In this document: piece after piece, positions 1 to 5,863 of the stretch
How the letters are laid out: each line of letters begins with the position of its first letter
How positions within the stretch are numbered: the first letter of the stretch is position 1
Assembly: GCA_965195225.1 (NCBI GenBank)
Contig: CBDAFL010000149.1
Coordinates: 1-10,438 of the forward strand
DNA length: 10,438 nt
Source: JAHIKV01 sp965195225
Lineage (GTDB): Bacteria; Planctomycetota; Planctomycetia; Pirellulales; Thermoguttaceae
Direction: 5' to 3'
Notes under the pieces: model-generated
What the model was told of the DNA's origin: nothing
Databases searched by the model: none
Seen by the model: the letters and a program-made list of their open reading frames with translations, nothing else
Made by a program: the position numbers and the translations under genes

Positions 1-135
1 GGCTGCTCGTTGAGCGTACCGATCCACCAAGGCCGGCTCTGCCTCGGCACGTGGCAGGGTATTTGTCTTTGCGAACACCGTCGTCACGCCGGCCGACGAC
101 GCCTCGTATTGACCCTGCAGGGAGAGGTGGAATAA
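1..135 (+). CDS. yjbQ: YjbQ / UPF0047 family protein, C-terminal fragment
   Basis: The frame is open from base 1 to a TAA at 133-135 and gives the last 44 residues of a protein whose start lies left of the window. The visible residues include LSVPIHQGRLCLGTWQG, then ICLCEH, and the end LTLQGEVE. This is the hallmark C-terminus of the YjbQ/UPF0047 family: a 'GRL.LGTWQG..L.EH' block, an arginine-rich turn and a final 'QGE'. Family members are small cytosolic proteins, reported to have weak thiamine-phosphate synthase activity; the physiological role is unsettled. The gene converges on holB. Its stop codon overlaps the first heptamer of the repeat array that begins at 134, so the array sits directly on the gene's end. 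The family call is strong despite the short fragment; the biochemical role is from family knowledge only. Confidence 0.85.
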   Translation, partial: GCSLSVPIHQGRLCLGTWQGICLCEHRRHAGRRRLVLTLQGEVE

Positions 136-258
136 GGATGAAGGATGAAGGATGCGGGGGATTCTTTCGTCCTTCATCCTTCATCCTTCATCCCTCATCC
201 CTCATCCTTCATCCTTCATCCCTCATCCCTCATCCCTCATCCTTCATCCTTCATCCCT
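134..258. repeat. Inverted heptamer tandem array (AAGGATG / CCTTCAT)
   Basis: Three perfect AAGGATG units (134-154) are followed by a 16-nt spacer (155-170) and then 12 units in the opposite orientation (171-254). These are of two kinds, A = CCTTCAT and B = CCCTCAT, in the order AAABBAABBBAA, with a partial unit to 258. The forward arm can pair with the first three reverse units to make a 21-bp stem. The array overlaps the TAA of the + strand YjbQ gene at its left end and contains the TGA of holB (237-239) near its right end. It therefore fills the whole convergent gap. It could act as a bidirectional transcription or mRNA 3' end signal; that is inference. The A/B alternation suggests growth by unit slippage or block duplication. 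Confidence 0.9.
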
Positions 259-1289
259 GCTAAGTCGTCCACCCAACACTCGATCAAAGTGGCTTGATTG
301 GCGTTACGGTCGATCTGGGCGGCGGCGTCCAGACAGCGATCTAGTCTGGCAGCAACGGACCGTGGGCTATGTTGGCCGTTCCGCAACGCCTGATTCACGT
401 GGTTTTCCAACTCGGAGTCTTCCGACGACTCGGCGCCGCATAGCGAGCGCAACAGTCGGCGATGGAACTCGGCGGCAAAGGCAACGACCTGCCGCAATCT
501 GGCACGGCGGGCCGAGGCCTCCTTGCCCGCCTCGTCCACAAAAGCGGCGACCGCGCGGGCCAGCCGGACGCCGTCGATCGCGGAATCGGAGAGCCGCTCG
601 CAGAGCGAGTCGCGGAAAGTCCATAGCTCGGGATCGGCCAGTTCCAACGCACGTTGTATGCTCCCCTCGCTATACTGGGCCAAGCGTCGGGCACGGTCCA
701 CGTCGGTCACCAGCGAGTTCGACACCAGCAATCGGGCCACCACGTCGGTCGGCAGCGGCCGAAAGCGGACCAGTTGGCAGCGGGAACGGATCGTGGGAAG
801 CTGTTTGGCCGCGGTTGTGCCGATCAGGATCAGCATGGACCGGGGAGGCGGTTCCTCGAGGGTTTTCAGCAAGGCGTTGGCCCCCTCGGCGTTCAGATAG
901 TCGGCGTCGTCGATCACGGCGATTTTCCGCCCGCCCATCGAAGGCTTCAAGCTCATGTCATGGCAAAGCCCTTCGCGGCGGCGGTGGTCTGCGTCGCCGA
1001 TCAATAGCTCCAGCGGGATGAACGATTTCCCCTCCGGCTTGACGATCACGCCAAGGTCCGCGTGTGTGCCGGCCTTCGCCTGGGCGCACGAAGGGCACGA
1101 GCCGCAAGGGTCCAACGCCTCCTCCGGCTTGCTCCGGCAGAGCATGGCCTGGGCCAGTTTCAGGGCGAACGTGCGTTTGCCGACGCCGGCCGGCCCGGCA
1201 AACAGGAAACTGCTCGCCAGCCGCCCGCGCGCCAGCGCCCGGCGAAACTGCTCGACCACGTCGTCGTGTCCTTCAATGCCGTGCCACAT
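237..1289 (-). CDS. holB: DNA polymerase III subunit delta prime
   Basis: A 350-residue clamp-loader AAA+ protein of the HolB/DnaX type, which helps load the sliding clamp onto primed DNA at the replication fork. The N-terminus (WHGIEGHDDVVEQFRRAL) is the usual start of this family. A P-loop GPAGVGKRT (residues 32-40) has Arg where Ser/Thr normally follows the Lys, which fits a non-hydrolysing delta prime subunit. Cys51 with CGSCPSC (Cys62, 65, 68) forms the zinc-binding module. A Walker-B-like AVIDDADYL is at about 124-132, followed by LLKTLEEPP and the SRC sensor motif at 169-171. The rest is the helical lid and C-terminal domain. The start ATG at 1289 has no clear Shine-Dalgarno. The last six residues (GMKDEG) and the stop are encoded by the heptamer array at 134-258, so the natural C-terminus may have been replaced or extended. 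tmk lies upstream on the same strand, a common pairing. Confidence 0.93.
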   Translation of the reverse strand: MWHGIEGHDDVVEQFRRALARGRLASSFLFAGPAGVGKRTFALKLAQAMLCRSKPEEALDPCGSCPSCAQAKAGTHADLGVIVKPEGKSFIPLELLIGDADHRRREGLCHDMSLKPSMGGRKIAVIDDADYLNAEGANALLKTLEEPPPRSMLILIGTTAAKQLPTIRSRCQLVRFRPLPTDVVARLLVSNSLVTDVDRARRLAQYSEGSIQRALELADPELWTFRDSLCERLSDSAIDGVRLARAVAAFVDEAGKEASARRARLRQVVAFAAEFHRRLLRSLCGAESSEDSELENHVNQALRNGQHSPRSVAARLDRCLDAAAQIDRNANQATLIECWVDDLAGMKDEG

Positions 1290-1293
1290 AAAG

Positions 1294-1307
1294 AGGGGTC
1301 AGGGGTT
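1294..1307 (+). repeat. Two-unit heptamer repeat AGGGGTY
   Basis: AGGGGTC (1294-1300) is followed directly by AGGGGTT (1301-1307), a third heptamer type close to the arrays at 134 and 1371. It lies 4 bp upstream of the holB ATG and supplies CCCCT-rich sequence in place of a Shine-Dalgarno. With only two units it may be chance. Confidence 0.4.
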
Positions 1308-1370
1308 AGAGTCTTACTGCGTAACATGCGCGCGTTTCACGTGCGGCTTATTCGCTGCGTCGAACCAACG

Positions 1371-1443
1371 AAGGATCAAGGTTCAAGGTTCAAGGATCAA
1401 AAACCATCGAACCTTGTACCTTGAACCTTGAACCTTGTACCTT
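1371..1443. repeat. Inverted heptamer tandem array (AAGGTTC / GAACCTT)
   Basis: Four forward units (AAGGATC, AAGGTTC, AAGGTTC, AAGGATC; 1371-1398) are followed by a spacer of about 10 nt (1399-1408). Five reverse units follow (GAACCTT, GTACCTT, GAACCTT, GAACCTT, GTACCTT; 1409-1443). The arms can pair as a hairpin of roughly 28 bp with a few mismatches. It ends 4 bp from the tmk stop codon (1448-1450) and lies in the tmk-holB gap. The design (forward heptamers, short spacer, reverse heptamers) is the same as at 134-258, and the AAGGATC unit differs from AAGGATG by one base. A terminator or mRNA-stabilising role between tmk and holB is possible but unproven. Confidence 0.9.
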
Positions 1444-1447
1444 CATC

Positions 1448-2062
1448 TTATCCATATCCATCAATATGTTTCCGCACAATACTCCGCACGTTCTCCTGCA
1501 CTTCGCCAATCTGATCGGCGGCAGAGACGACGACGATCCGCTCCGGCAATCGGGCGGCCTCGGCCAAAAAACCTTCGCGCACTCGGGCATGGAACGCGGC
1601 GCCTTGACGCTCCATGCGATCCAACGGCCGGTCGATCCGCGCCGCGGAGACCTCGGGCGGTACGTCGAGCACGACGGTCAGCTCGGGCATCAAACCGCCG
1701 GTGGCGATGCGGCCGACCTCCCAAAGCGTCGGCACGTCCAGCCCGCCGGCGTGGCCCTGATAGACCACGTTGGCCAGCAAGTAGCGGTCGCTAACCACGG
1801 TTTTTCCCTGCTCCAGCGCCGGCCGGATCACCTCTTCGGCCAACTGTGCCCTAGCGGCCATGTAGAGGAGCATCTCGCTACGGCGGTGTATATTGAGATC
1901 GTGCCTGTCGAGCAGGACGTTCCGCACTGCCTCGCCCAGCGGGGTGCTGCCTGGGTCGCGGCAGGCGACTACCTGCCGGCCCTGCTCGCGCAGCCAGCCG
2001 GCGAGCAATTCGGCCTGCGTCGATTTGCCCGTGCCGTCGCCGCCGTCAATGGAGATGAACAT
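1448..2062 (-). CDS. tmk: Thymidylate kinase
   Basis: A 204-residue cytosolic kinase that phosphorylates dTMP to dTDP with ATP, the step feeding dTTP synthesis. The length is normal for bacterial Tmk. The N-terminus MFISIDGGDGTGKST carries the P-loop (residues 7-14). RDPGST at 35-40 corresponds to the usual R-E/D-P-G-G/S-T nucleotide-site motif. The signature DRY is at 92-94 (VVSDRYLLANVVYQG). The LID segment near 142-155 is arginine-rich (RIDRPLDRMERQ), as in enzymes that place the catalytic Arg in the LID. The ATG at 2062 is preceded by a weak GGGAAG, and a good -10/-35 pair lies about 40-70 bp upstream. holB follows 158 bp downstream, with an inverted heptamer array between them. Confidence 0.95.
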   Translation of the reverse strand: MFISIDGGDGTGKSTQAELLAGWLREQGRQVVACRDPGSTPLGEAVRNVLLDRHDLNIHRRSEMLLYMAARAQLAEEVIRPALEQGKTVVSDRYLLANVVYQGHAGGLDVPTLWEVGRIATGGLMPELTVVLDVPPEVSAARIDRPLDRMERQGAAFHARVREGFLAEAARLPERIVVVSAADQIGEVQENVRSIVRKHIDGYG

Positions 2063-2103
2063 GAATGCTTCCCGTGGGTTCGACCGCCGAGTCTTGGGCC
2101 AGC

Positions 2104-2132
2104 ATTATATAATACCGGCCGTCTCGGGCCAA
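2104..2132 (-). promoter_or_regulatory. Sigma-70-like promoter for tmk
   Basis: Read on the minus strand, TTGGCC (2127-2132, -35, 4 of 6) is separated by 17 nt from a perfect TATAAT (2104-2109, -10). The predicted transcript start is near 2097, about 35 nt upstream of the tmk ATG. It sits in the 137-bp gap after the stop of the STN-module gene, so tmk and possibly holB can be expressed independently of that gene. Confidence 0.6.
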
Positions 2133-2199
2133 CTCCCCACGCCGGCGGCGGCGGAACGTCAGTAAAGCGTAGGGTTGGTTAGAAATGCGGGATAGACGG

Positions 2200-3225
2200 C
2201 TAATCGACCGGCACGATCTCGACCACTCGTTGGCGGCGGCTGAACGTCAGCCGGGTGTCGCGGAGCAGTTCGCGGAAAAGCTTATCGACCGTGGCGTTTT
2301 CGACTTTGACCGACACCCTTTGATCGAGCGAGATACCCGCCGCGGCTATCGCTTGTCGGTCGATGCGCAATTCAAGGTCGAGCCGGCGGGCCAATTGCCC
2401 TAGGACCGCGTCGAGCGGCTTCCCTTGCACCACCAGCCGGTCGATGCGAAGCCGTTCCAGGTCCGCGAGCGGCTTGGACGTCGGCTTTTTTCGCGGCGTG
2501 GCTGCGCGATGTTTCGCGCCGGGAGTCCGCGGGACGTTTTCCGGCAAGGGAACGAGTTCGAGCCGCACACCGTCGGCCGCAATCTTGAACGTCAAATCGA
2601 ATTGGAATGCGATCAGCGTCAGCCGACCCGCCAGCGAGATGGGGGGCAGATCGGCCGCTGCCCAAAGATCGTGGGGTACTCGATCCAGGTGGTCTATTGC
2701 CAGCCCATTCCGACGACCGAGTATTTTCAGTATTTCACGCGGCTCGGCTAAGTCATCCCACGCCAATTTTTTGCGGAGAGAATACTTCCGCCGCATGGCG
2801 TACGGGAGCCGCCGAATTTTCTCCTTGAACTCCGTCGAGACGGCGTTCAGTCGATCTGCGTCCGCCGCGGGGCCAAGATAGAAAACGTCGCCCAACCGAG
2901 AGACATCCAGCCCGCGGGGGCGTGCAATTTGCCGCAAGGCGGATTCCAGAGGCACACCCTTCAGCGAGACGTTCAGTTCCCGGCCGGGATCGACTCGCCG
3001 ATCGATCAGGACCGCCACTCGCCGAGTTCTGGAGAGGTTGCCGATCGCTTGGCGCAGGGGATTGTTCGCCCAATAGATGTCCACCGGTTCGGCGAGTTGT
3101 TTTTGCAGGGCGGGACCGGTGGCCCAATTGACTTGTCCGGCGTAGAGAGCCGCACACTGCCAGGCGACGGTCACTGCGACGACCAAACGCAATCCGACGA
3201 GTACAACTTTCGCGGTTACTCGCAC
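2200..3225 (-). CDS. Secreted protein with three STN-like (secretin/TonB short N-terminal) modules
   Basis: A 341-residue protein of unknown function. Residues 1-30 look like a signal peptide: basic MRVTAK, a hydrophobic stretch (VVLVGLRLVVAVTVAW), then a small-residue region (AALYAG). Three segments have the pattern 'few-residue helix, hydrophobic strand, (V/I)-D-R, then V.L.(N/G)..L..AL..(L/I)' seen in STN domains. They lie at about 56-118 (LRQAIGNLSRTRRVAVLIDRR...), about 163-226, and about 259-340 (LDAVLGQLARRLDLELRIDR...). A basic, Pro/Lys-rich linker at about 235-252 separates modules 2 and 3. STN domains normally precede secretin or TonB-receptor barrels, but no barrel follows here. 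The start is GTG with a strong GGAGGG nine nt upstream. A role in envelope assembly or ligand sensing is inference. Confidence 0.75.
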   Translation of the reverse strand: MRVTAKVVLVGLRLVVAVTVAWQCAALYAGQVNWATGPALQKQLAEPVDIYWANNPLRQAIGNLSRTRRVAVLIDRRVDPGRELNVSLKGVPLESALRQIARPRGLDVSRLGDVFYLGPAADADRLNAVSTEFKEKIRRLPYAMRRKYSLRKKLAWDDLAEPREILKILGRRNGLAIDHLDRVPHDLWAAADLPPISLAGRLTLIAFQFDLTFKIAADGVRLELVPLPENVPRTPGAKHRAATPRKKPTSKPLADLERLRIDRLVVQGKPLDAVLGQLARRLDLELRIDRQAIAAAGISLDQRVSVKVENATVDKLFRELLRDTRLTFSRRQRVVEIVPVD

Positions 3226-3234
3226 AATCGTGTA

Positions 3235-3240
3235 CCCTCC
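3235..3240 (-). promoter_or_regulatory. Ribosome binding site for the STN-module gene
   Basis: GGAGGG on the minus strand, nine nt before the GTG at 3225. It is the strongest Shine-Dalgarno in the window and decides for the GTG start. Confidence 0.75.
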
Positions 3241-3271
3241 GCTTCGGGATCTACCGTATATTGACTCTCGA

Positions 3272-3301
3272 ACAATATCGCAAAACAGCCGGTCGAGTCA
3301 A
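3272..3301 (-). promoter_or_regulatory. Candidate promoter for the STN-module gene
   Basis: On the minus strand TTGACT (3296-3301, 5 of 6 to the -35 consensus) is followed after 18 nt by TATTGT (3272-3277, 4 of 6 to the -10). It is placed 47 bp upstream of the GTG start, in the divergent gap. Reasonable but not tested. Confidence 0.5.
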
Positions 3302-3338
3302 TTGTCCTCCCCCCCTGCCGAACGGTAGGCCCAGCCCT

Positions 3339-3359
3339 CCGGCGGCGGTTAGCCGCCGG
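3339..3359. repeat. GC-rich hairpin CCGGCGGC / GCCGCCGG
   Basis: A perfect 8-bp stem (3339-3346 and 3352-3359) closes a 5-nt loop, GGTTA. It lies in the divergent gap (3226-3515) between the STN-module gene and the HEAT/TPR gene, just after a 7-C run. It could be a remnant of a dispersed palindromic repeat or a protein-binding site; nothing decides between these. Confidence 0.6.
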
Positions 3360-3438
3360 TTATCTTCCGCGAGTGTTCTAATCCAACAACGTTCTCTTCC
3401 AGTGTATCCCTCAATCGCCCCCCTATCGAGAGAATTTA

Positions 3439-3468
3439 TTGGAGATTCTTGGGGACTCTAATTACAAT
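3439..3468 (+). promoter_or_regulatory. Candidate promoter for the HEAT/TPR gene
   Basis: TTGGAG (3439-3444) is followed after 18 nt by TACAAT (3463-3468, 5 of 6 to TATAAT), ending about 47 bp before the GTG at 3516. The local DNA is clearly more AT-rich than its surroundings. The -35 is weak (3 of 6); a shifted alternative, TTGGGG-18-TAATAC (3449-3478), overlaps it. Confidence 0.4.
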
Positions 3469-3515
3469 CAAGTAATACGCTGTAAGTAATTGTTTTCCTC
3501 CAGGGGGTCCGACAG

Positions 3516-4181
3516 GTGAGTATCGATCCCACAAGGCCGCCGCTACTGCTGGTTTTATACCAACAGTATCTCGACCACCAAGACACGGGCGAGTTTGCCC
3601 GCGGGGCTTCGAGAATCTACTCGACCGGCACCCTCCAACGGCTGGCGGGACATCCGAACCACAAGGTCCGCCGCGCGGCCGTGCTTGCTTTGGGCTTTCT
3701 CGGCGACTACGACGCGAACCACACGATGGGTTGCGCATTGCTGGACGAGGATCGCACGGTACGCACACTGGCCGACAACGGCATCCGCAATGTTTGGACG
3801 CGGGCCGGAAACAATGCGGAACGCAAGGAACTCGAGGCGATCGTCCGGCTCAACGCGAACCGGTTGCACAAGCAAGCGCTCGGCCGCGCCACATGGATGA
3901 TCGAACGGGCGCCGTGGTTCGCCGAGGCGTGGCATCAACGGGCGGTGGCGCAGGCCGCGATGGGACGGCTGACCGAATCAATCCGCGATTGCCATCAGAC
4001 GCTGGAGATCAATCCCTATCATTTCGTCGCCGCCGCGAGCATGGGCCAGACCTATCTGCGATTGGAAAACCAGGTCTCGGCGTTGGAATGTTTTCGCCGT
4101 GCTCTGCGGCTGAATCCCGGGCTGGAAGGAGTCCGCGCACAGGTGGTCCGTCTGACGCGGTTGGTCGAAGACAGCCGGTAG
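3516..4181 (+). CDS. HEAT-repeat / TPR-repeat protein
   Basis: A 221-residue, probably cytosolic protein with no signal peptide. Residues about 37-95 form one or two HEAT-like helical pairs (LQRLAGHPNHKVRRAAVLALGFLGD, then LLDEDRTVRTLADNGIRNVW). From about 103 to 203 come TPR-like helix pairs. The clearest are 136-169 (AEAWHQRAVAQAAMGRLTES...LEINP) and 170-203 (AAASMGQTYLRLENQVSALECFRRALRLNP), with the typical 'A.....L.......ALE.FRRAL.LNP' pattern. Such proteins are protein-interaction scaffolds and the partner is not evident. The start is GTG, with only a G-run about 9 nt upstream as a possible ribosome site. It is the only complete + strand gene here, divergent from the STN-module gene and convergent with the PurF-like gene. 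No enzyme domain is visible. Confidence 0.85.
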   Translation: MSIDPTRPPLLLVLYQQYLDHQDTGEFARGASRIYSTGTLQRLAGHPNHKVRRAAVLALGFLGDYDANHTMGCALLDEDRTVRTLADNGIRNVWTRAGNNAERKELEAIVRLNANRLHKQALGRATWMIERAPWFAEAWHQRAVAQAAMGRLTESIRDCHQTLEINPYHFVAAASMGQTYLRLENQVSALECFRRALRLNPGLEGVRAQVVRLTRLVEDSR

Positions 4182-4207
4182 GGTGCAAGGTATCCGGGAA
4201 TAATTCC

Positions 4208-4289
4208 ATTTAGCCCGCCGTGAATACACGGCGGGGAGGTGGTTGGACACACCATACCGTGCCCCGGGTGTATTCACCCGGGGCTAAAT
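4208..4289. repeat. 82-bp palindromic element with two internal hairpins
   Basis: Terminal arms ATTTAGCCC (4208-4216) and GGGCTAAAT (4281-4289) are perfect reverse complements. Inside are two perfect 9-bp hairpins with tetraloops: CCCGCCGTG-aata-CACGGCGGG (4214-4235) and CCCCGGGTG-tatt-CACCCGGGG (4262-4283). Their centres, GTGAATACAC and GTGTATTCAC, are reverse complements of each other. The sequence can therefore fold as one long stem or as a clover-like pair of hairpins. It lies between convergent genes, and its right end overlaps the first base of the PurF-like stop codon (TAA, 4291-4289 on the minus strand). A bidirectional terminator or REP-like element is plausible; no T-tract follows. 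Confidence 0.85.
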
Positions 4290-5761
4290 TACGGTTTTCT
4301 TCGGGTTTTTTCCGTTCGACGACGGCCAGACGCGGCGCCTCGCGCCGGACACGTTTCGCACTGCTCGACGCCGTCCCAGCAGTAAGTGCAGAGCTTCTCC
4401 TTGGGTAATCCGATGGCCGAAACGAGATCGTCAAGCCGTTGATATTTCAACGACGTGAGCCCCAATCGCTTCCCGATGCGTTTTACCATCGCCTTGTGAC
4501 CGGCGGAGTCGGGGTCGGCGAATCGTTCGAGCGAGGCTTTCGCCTTTCCGCCCATCGCCTTGATGGCCCGCCGCGCAGCCAGATCCAACTCCGATTTCGA
4601 CCGGGAGAAGTTCAGAAACTTGCAGCCGTGGATCAGCGGCGGACACGCGGGCCGCATATGCACCTCTCGCGCGCCATGGTCGTGCAATAGGCGGATCGTG
4701 TCTTTCAGTTGCGTTCCGCGGACGATCGAATCCTCGCAGAACAGCAATCGCTTGCCTTCGATCAACTCGCGGATCGGAATCAGTTTCATCCTTGCCACCA
4801 GGTCGCGGACCCGTTGTTCCTGGGGCATGAAGCTGCGCGGCCAGGTGGGTGTGTACTTTACGAACGGTCTGGCGTATGGAGCGCCCGAGGAGTTGGCGTA
4901 GCCGATGGCGTGTCCGGTCCCCGAGTCCGGAACCCCGGCCACCAGATCGACTTTGCATCGGTCGGCGCGGGCCAGGGCCGCCCCGCAGAGGTTGCGGGCG
5001 ACCTCGACGTTGATCCCCTCGTAGCTCGACGCCGGATAACCGTAGTAAACCCACAGGAACGCGCAAATCTGCATCCGCTCGCCCGGCGGCTTCAACGTCT
5101 CGACCCCATCCGGCACGATGCGTACGATCTCGCCGGGGCCAAGATACCGATCCAACTCGTAGCCGAGGTTCGTCAGCGCGCAGGTTTCCAGCGTCACCGC
5201 GCGGGCGTCTGACTTCCGACCGATCACCAGCGGCGTCCGGCCGAGCTGGTCTCGGGCAGCGAAAATTTCGCGGCTGGTCATCAGCAACAACGAACACGAA
5301 CCCTCGATCGCCTCCTGGGCCAGTGCGATTCCTTCCTCGAAACTGCCGCCGCGGTTGATCAACGTGGCCACCAGTTCCGTGGGATTGACGCCATCGCCCC
5401 CCATTTCGGAGAAGTGTGTCGCGCCGCCCCGAAAAGTCTCGGCGGCCAATTTTTTCAGGTTCTGGATTCGCCCGACGGTGGCCAAGGCGTAGGTTCCCAG
5501 ACGCGAGCCGATGATCAGCGGCTGGTCCTCGTAGTCGCTGATTACACCGATACCCAACGGGCCGTGCATTTTCTGCAAGTCGTTCTCGAACTTGCCGCGG
5601 AATTGGGCGTTGGTGATGTCGTGTATGGAGCGGAAGAACTCGCGCCGATTGCGGACGGCCAGTCCTCCGCGTCGCGTACCCAGGTGAGAATGATAATCGG
5701 TTCCATAGAAGAGGTCGGCCACGCAATCCTTTTTCGCCGCGACACCGAATACTCCGCCCAT
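4289..5761 (-). CDS. PurF-family amidophosphoribosyltransferase-like protein lacking the N-terminal Cys
   Basis: 490 residues, close to the usual PurF length. PurF makes phosphoribosylamine from PRPP and glutamine, the first step of purine synthesis. The N-terminal Ntn-type domain starts MGGVFGVAAKKDC, with Gly where PurF has its nucleophilic Cys (normally M-C-G-(I/V)-(F/V)-G). The glutamine-site RGQ/RGP region reads HLGTRRGG (26-33). The C-terminal transferase domain keeps VDLVAGVPDSGTGHAIGYA (271-289) and a PRPP loop CEDSIVRGTQ (342-351; usually DDSIVRGTT). The four positions that bind the 4Fe-4S cluster in Bacillus-type PurF are occupied: Cys233, Cys380, Cys458, Cys461. A basic tail follows. 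The ATG at 5761 has GGGAG six nt upstream. dnaB lies 102 bp upstream on the same strand. It may be ammonia-dependent or act on another substrate. Confidence 0.85.
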   Translation of the reverse strand: MGGVFGVAAKKDCVADLFYGTDYHSHLGTRRGGLAVRNRREFFRSIHDITNAQFRGKFENDLQKMHGPLGIGVISDYEDQPLIIGSRLGTYALATVGRIQNLKKLAAETFRGGATHFSEMGGDGVNPTELVATLINRGGSFEEGIALAQEAIEGSCSLLLMTSREIFAARDQLGRTPLVIGRKSDARAVTLETCALTNLGYELDRYLGPGEIVRIVPDGVETLKPPGERMQICAFLWVYYGYPASSYEGINVEVARNLCGAALARADRCKVDLVAGVPDSGTGHAIGYANSSGAPYARPFVKYTPTWPRSFMPQEQRVRDLVARMKLIPIRELIEGKRLLFCEDSIVRGTQLKDTIRLLHDHGAREVHMRPACPPLIHGCKFLNFSRSKSELDLAARRAIKAMGGKAKASLERFADPDSAGHKAMVKRIGKRLGLTSLKYQRLDDLVSAIGLPKEKLCTYCWDGVEQCETCPARGAASGRRRTEKTRRKP

Positions 5762-5767
5762 CGTGGT

Positions 5768-5772
5768 CTCCC
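5768..5772 (-). promoter_or_regulatory. Ribosome binding site for the PurF-like gene
   Basis: GGGAG on the minus strand, six nt before the ATG at 5761. It supports the start at 5761, hence the Met-Gly-Gly N-terminus without a Cys. No upstream in-frame start would add a Met-Cys. Confidence 0.6.
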
Positions 5773-5789
5773 GCGTTTGTTGTGTTTGT

Positions 5790-5854
5790 TGGTAGGGTGC
5801 GTCCGCGACGCACCGATATTCATGTTTGTGGTACGTCGCGGACGCACCCTACTA
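5790..5854. repeat. Long inverted repeat GTAGGGTGCGTCCGCGACG
   Basis: A perfect 19-bp arm (5792-5810) pairs with 5834-5852. Past one mismatch the arms extend to 5814/5830, and outward with one wobble pair to 5790/5854, leaving a 15-nt loop (5815-5829). It fills most of the 102-bp gap between the dnaB stop (5864-5866) and the PurF-like start (5761), ending 10 bp from the dnaB stop. On the dnaB transcript it would form a very stable hairpin upstream of the PurF-like ribosome site. It could thus terminate or process the transcript; there is no U-tract. Similar 'TAGGGTGCGT' palindromes are known as dispersed repeats in many bacteria. Confidence 0.9.
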
Positions 5855-5863
5855 CTAGAGGAA

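Noticed and set aside
1..177. Minus-strand frame open from an ATG at 177 (inside the heptamer array) to the window edge
   Set aside because: The same bases on the + strand encode a clear YjbQ C-terminus ending at 135; the minus frame has no recognisable motif and its start is repeat-derived.
134..258. CRISPR array
   Set aside because: The unit is 7 bp with no unique spacers and an orientation switch; this is a tandem microsatellite-like array, not repeat-spacer structure.
152..1021. 289-aa + strand open frame across holB
   Set aside because: It starts in the heptamer array, is arginine-rich and low in complexity, and lies antisense to a well-supported holB.
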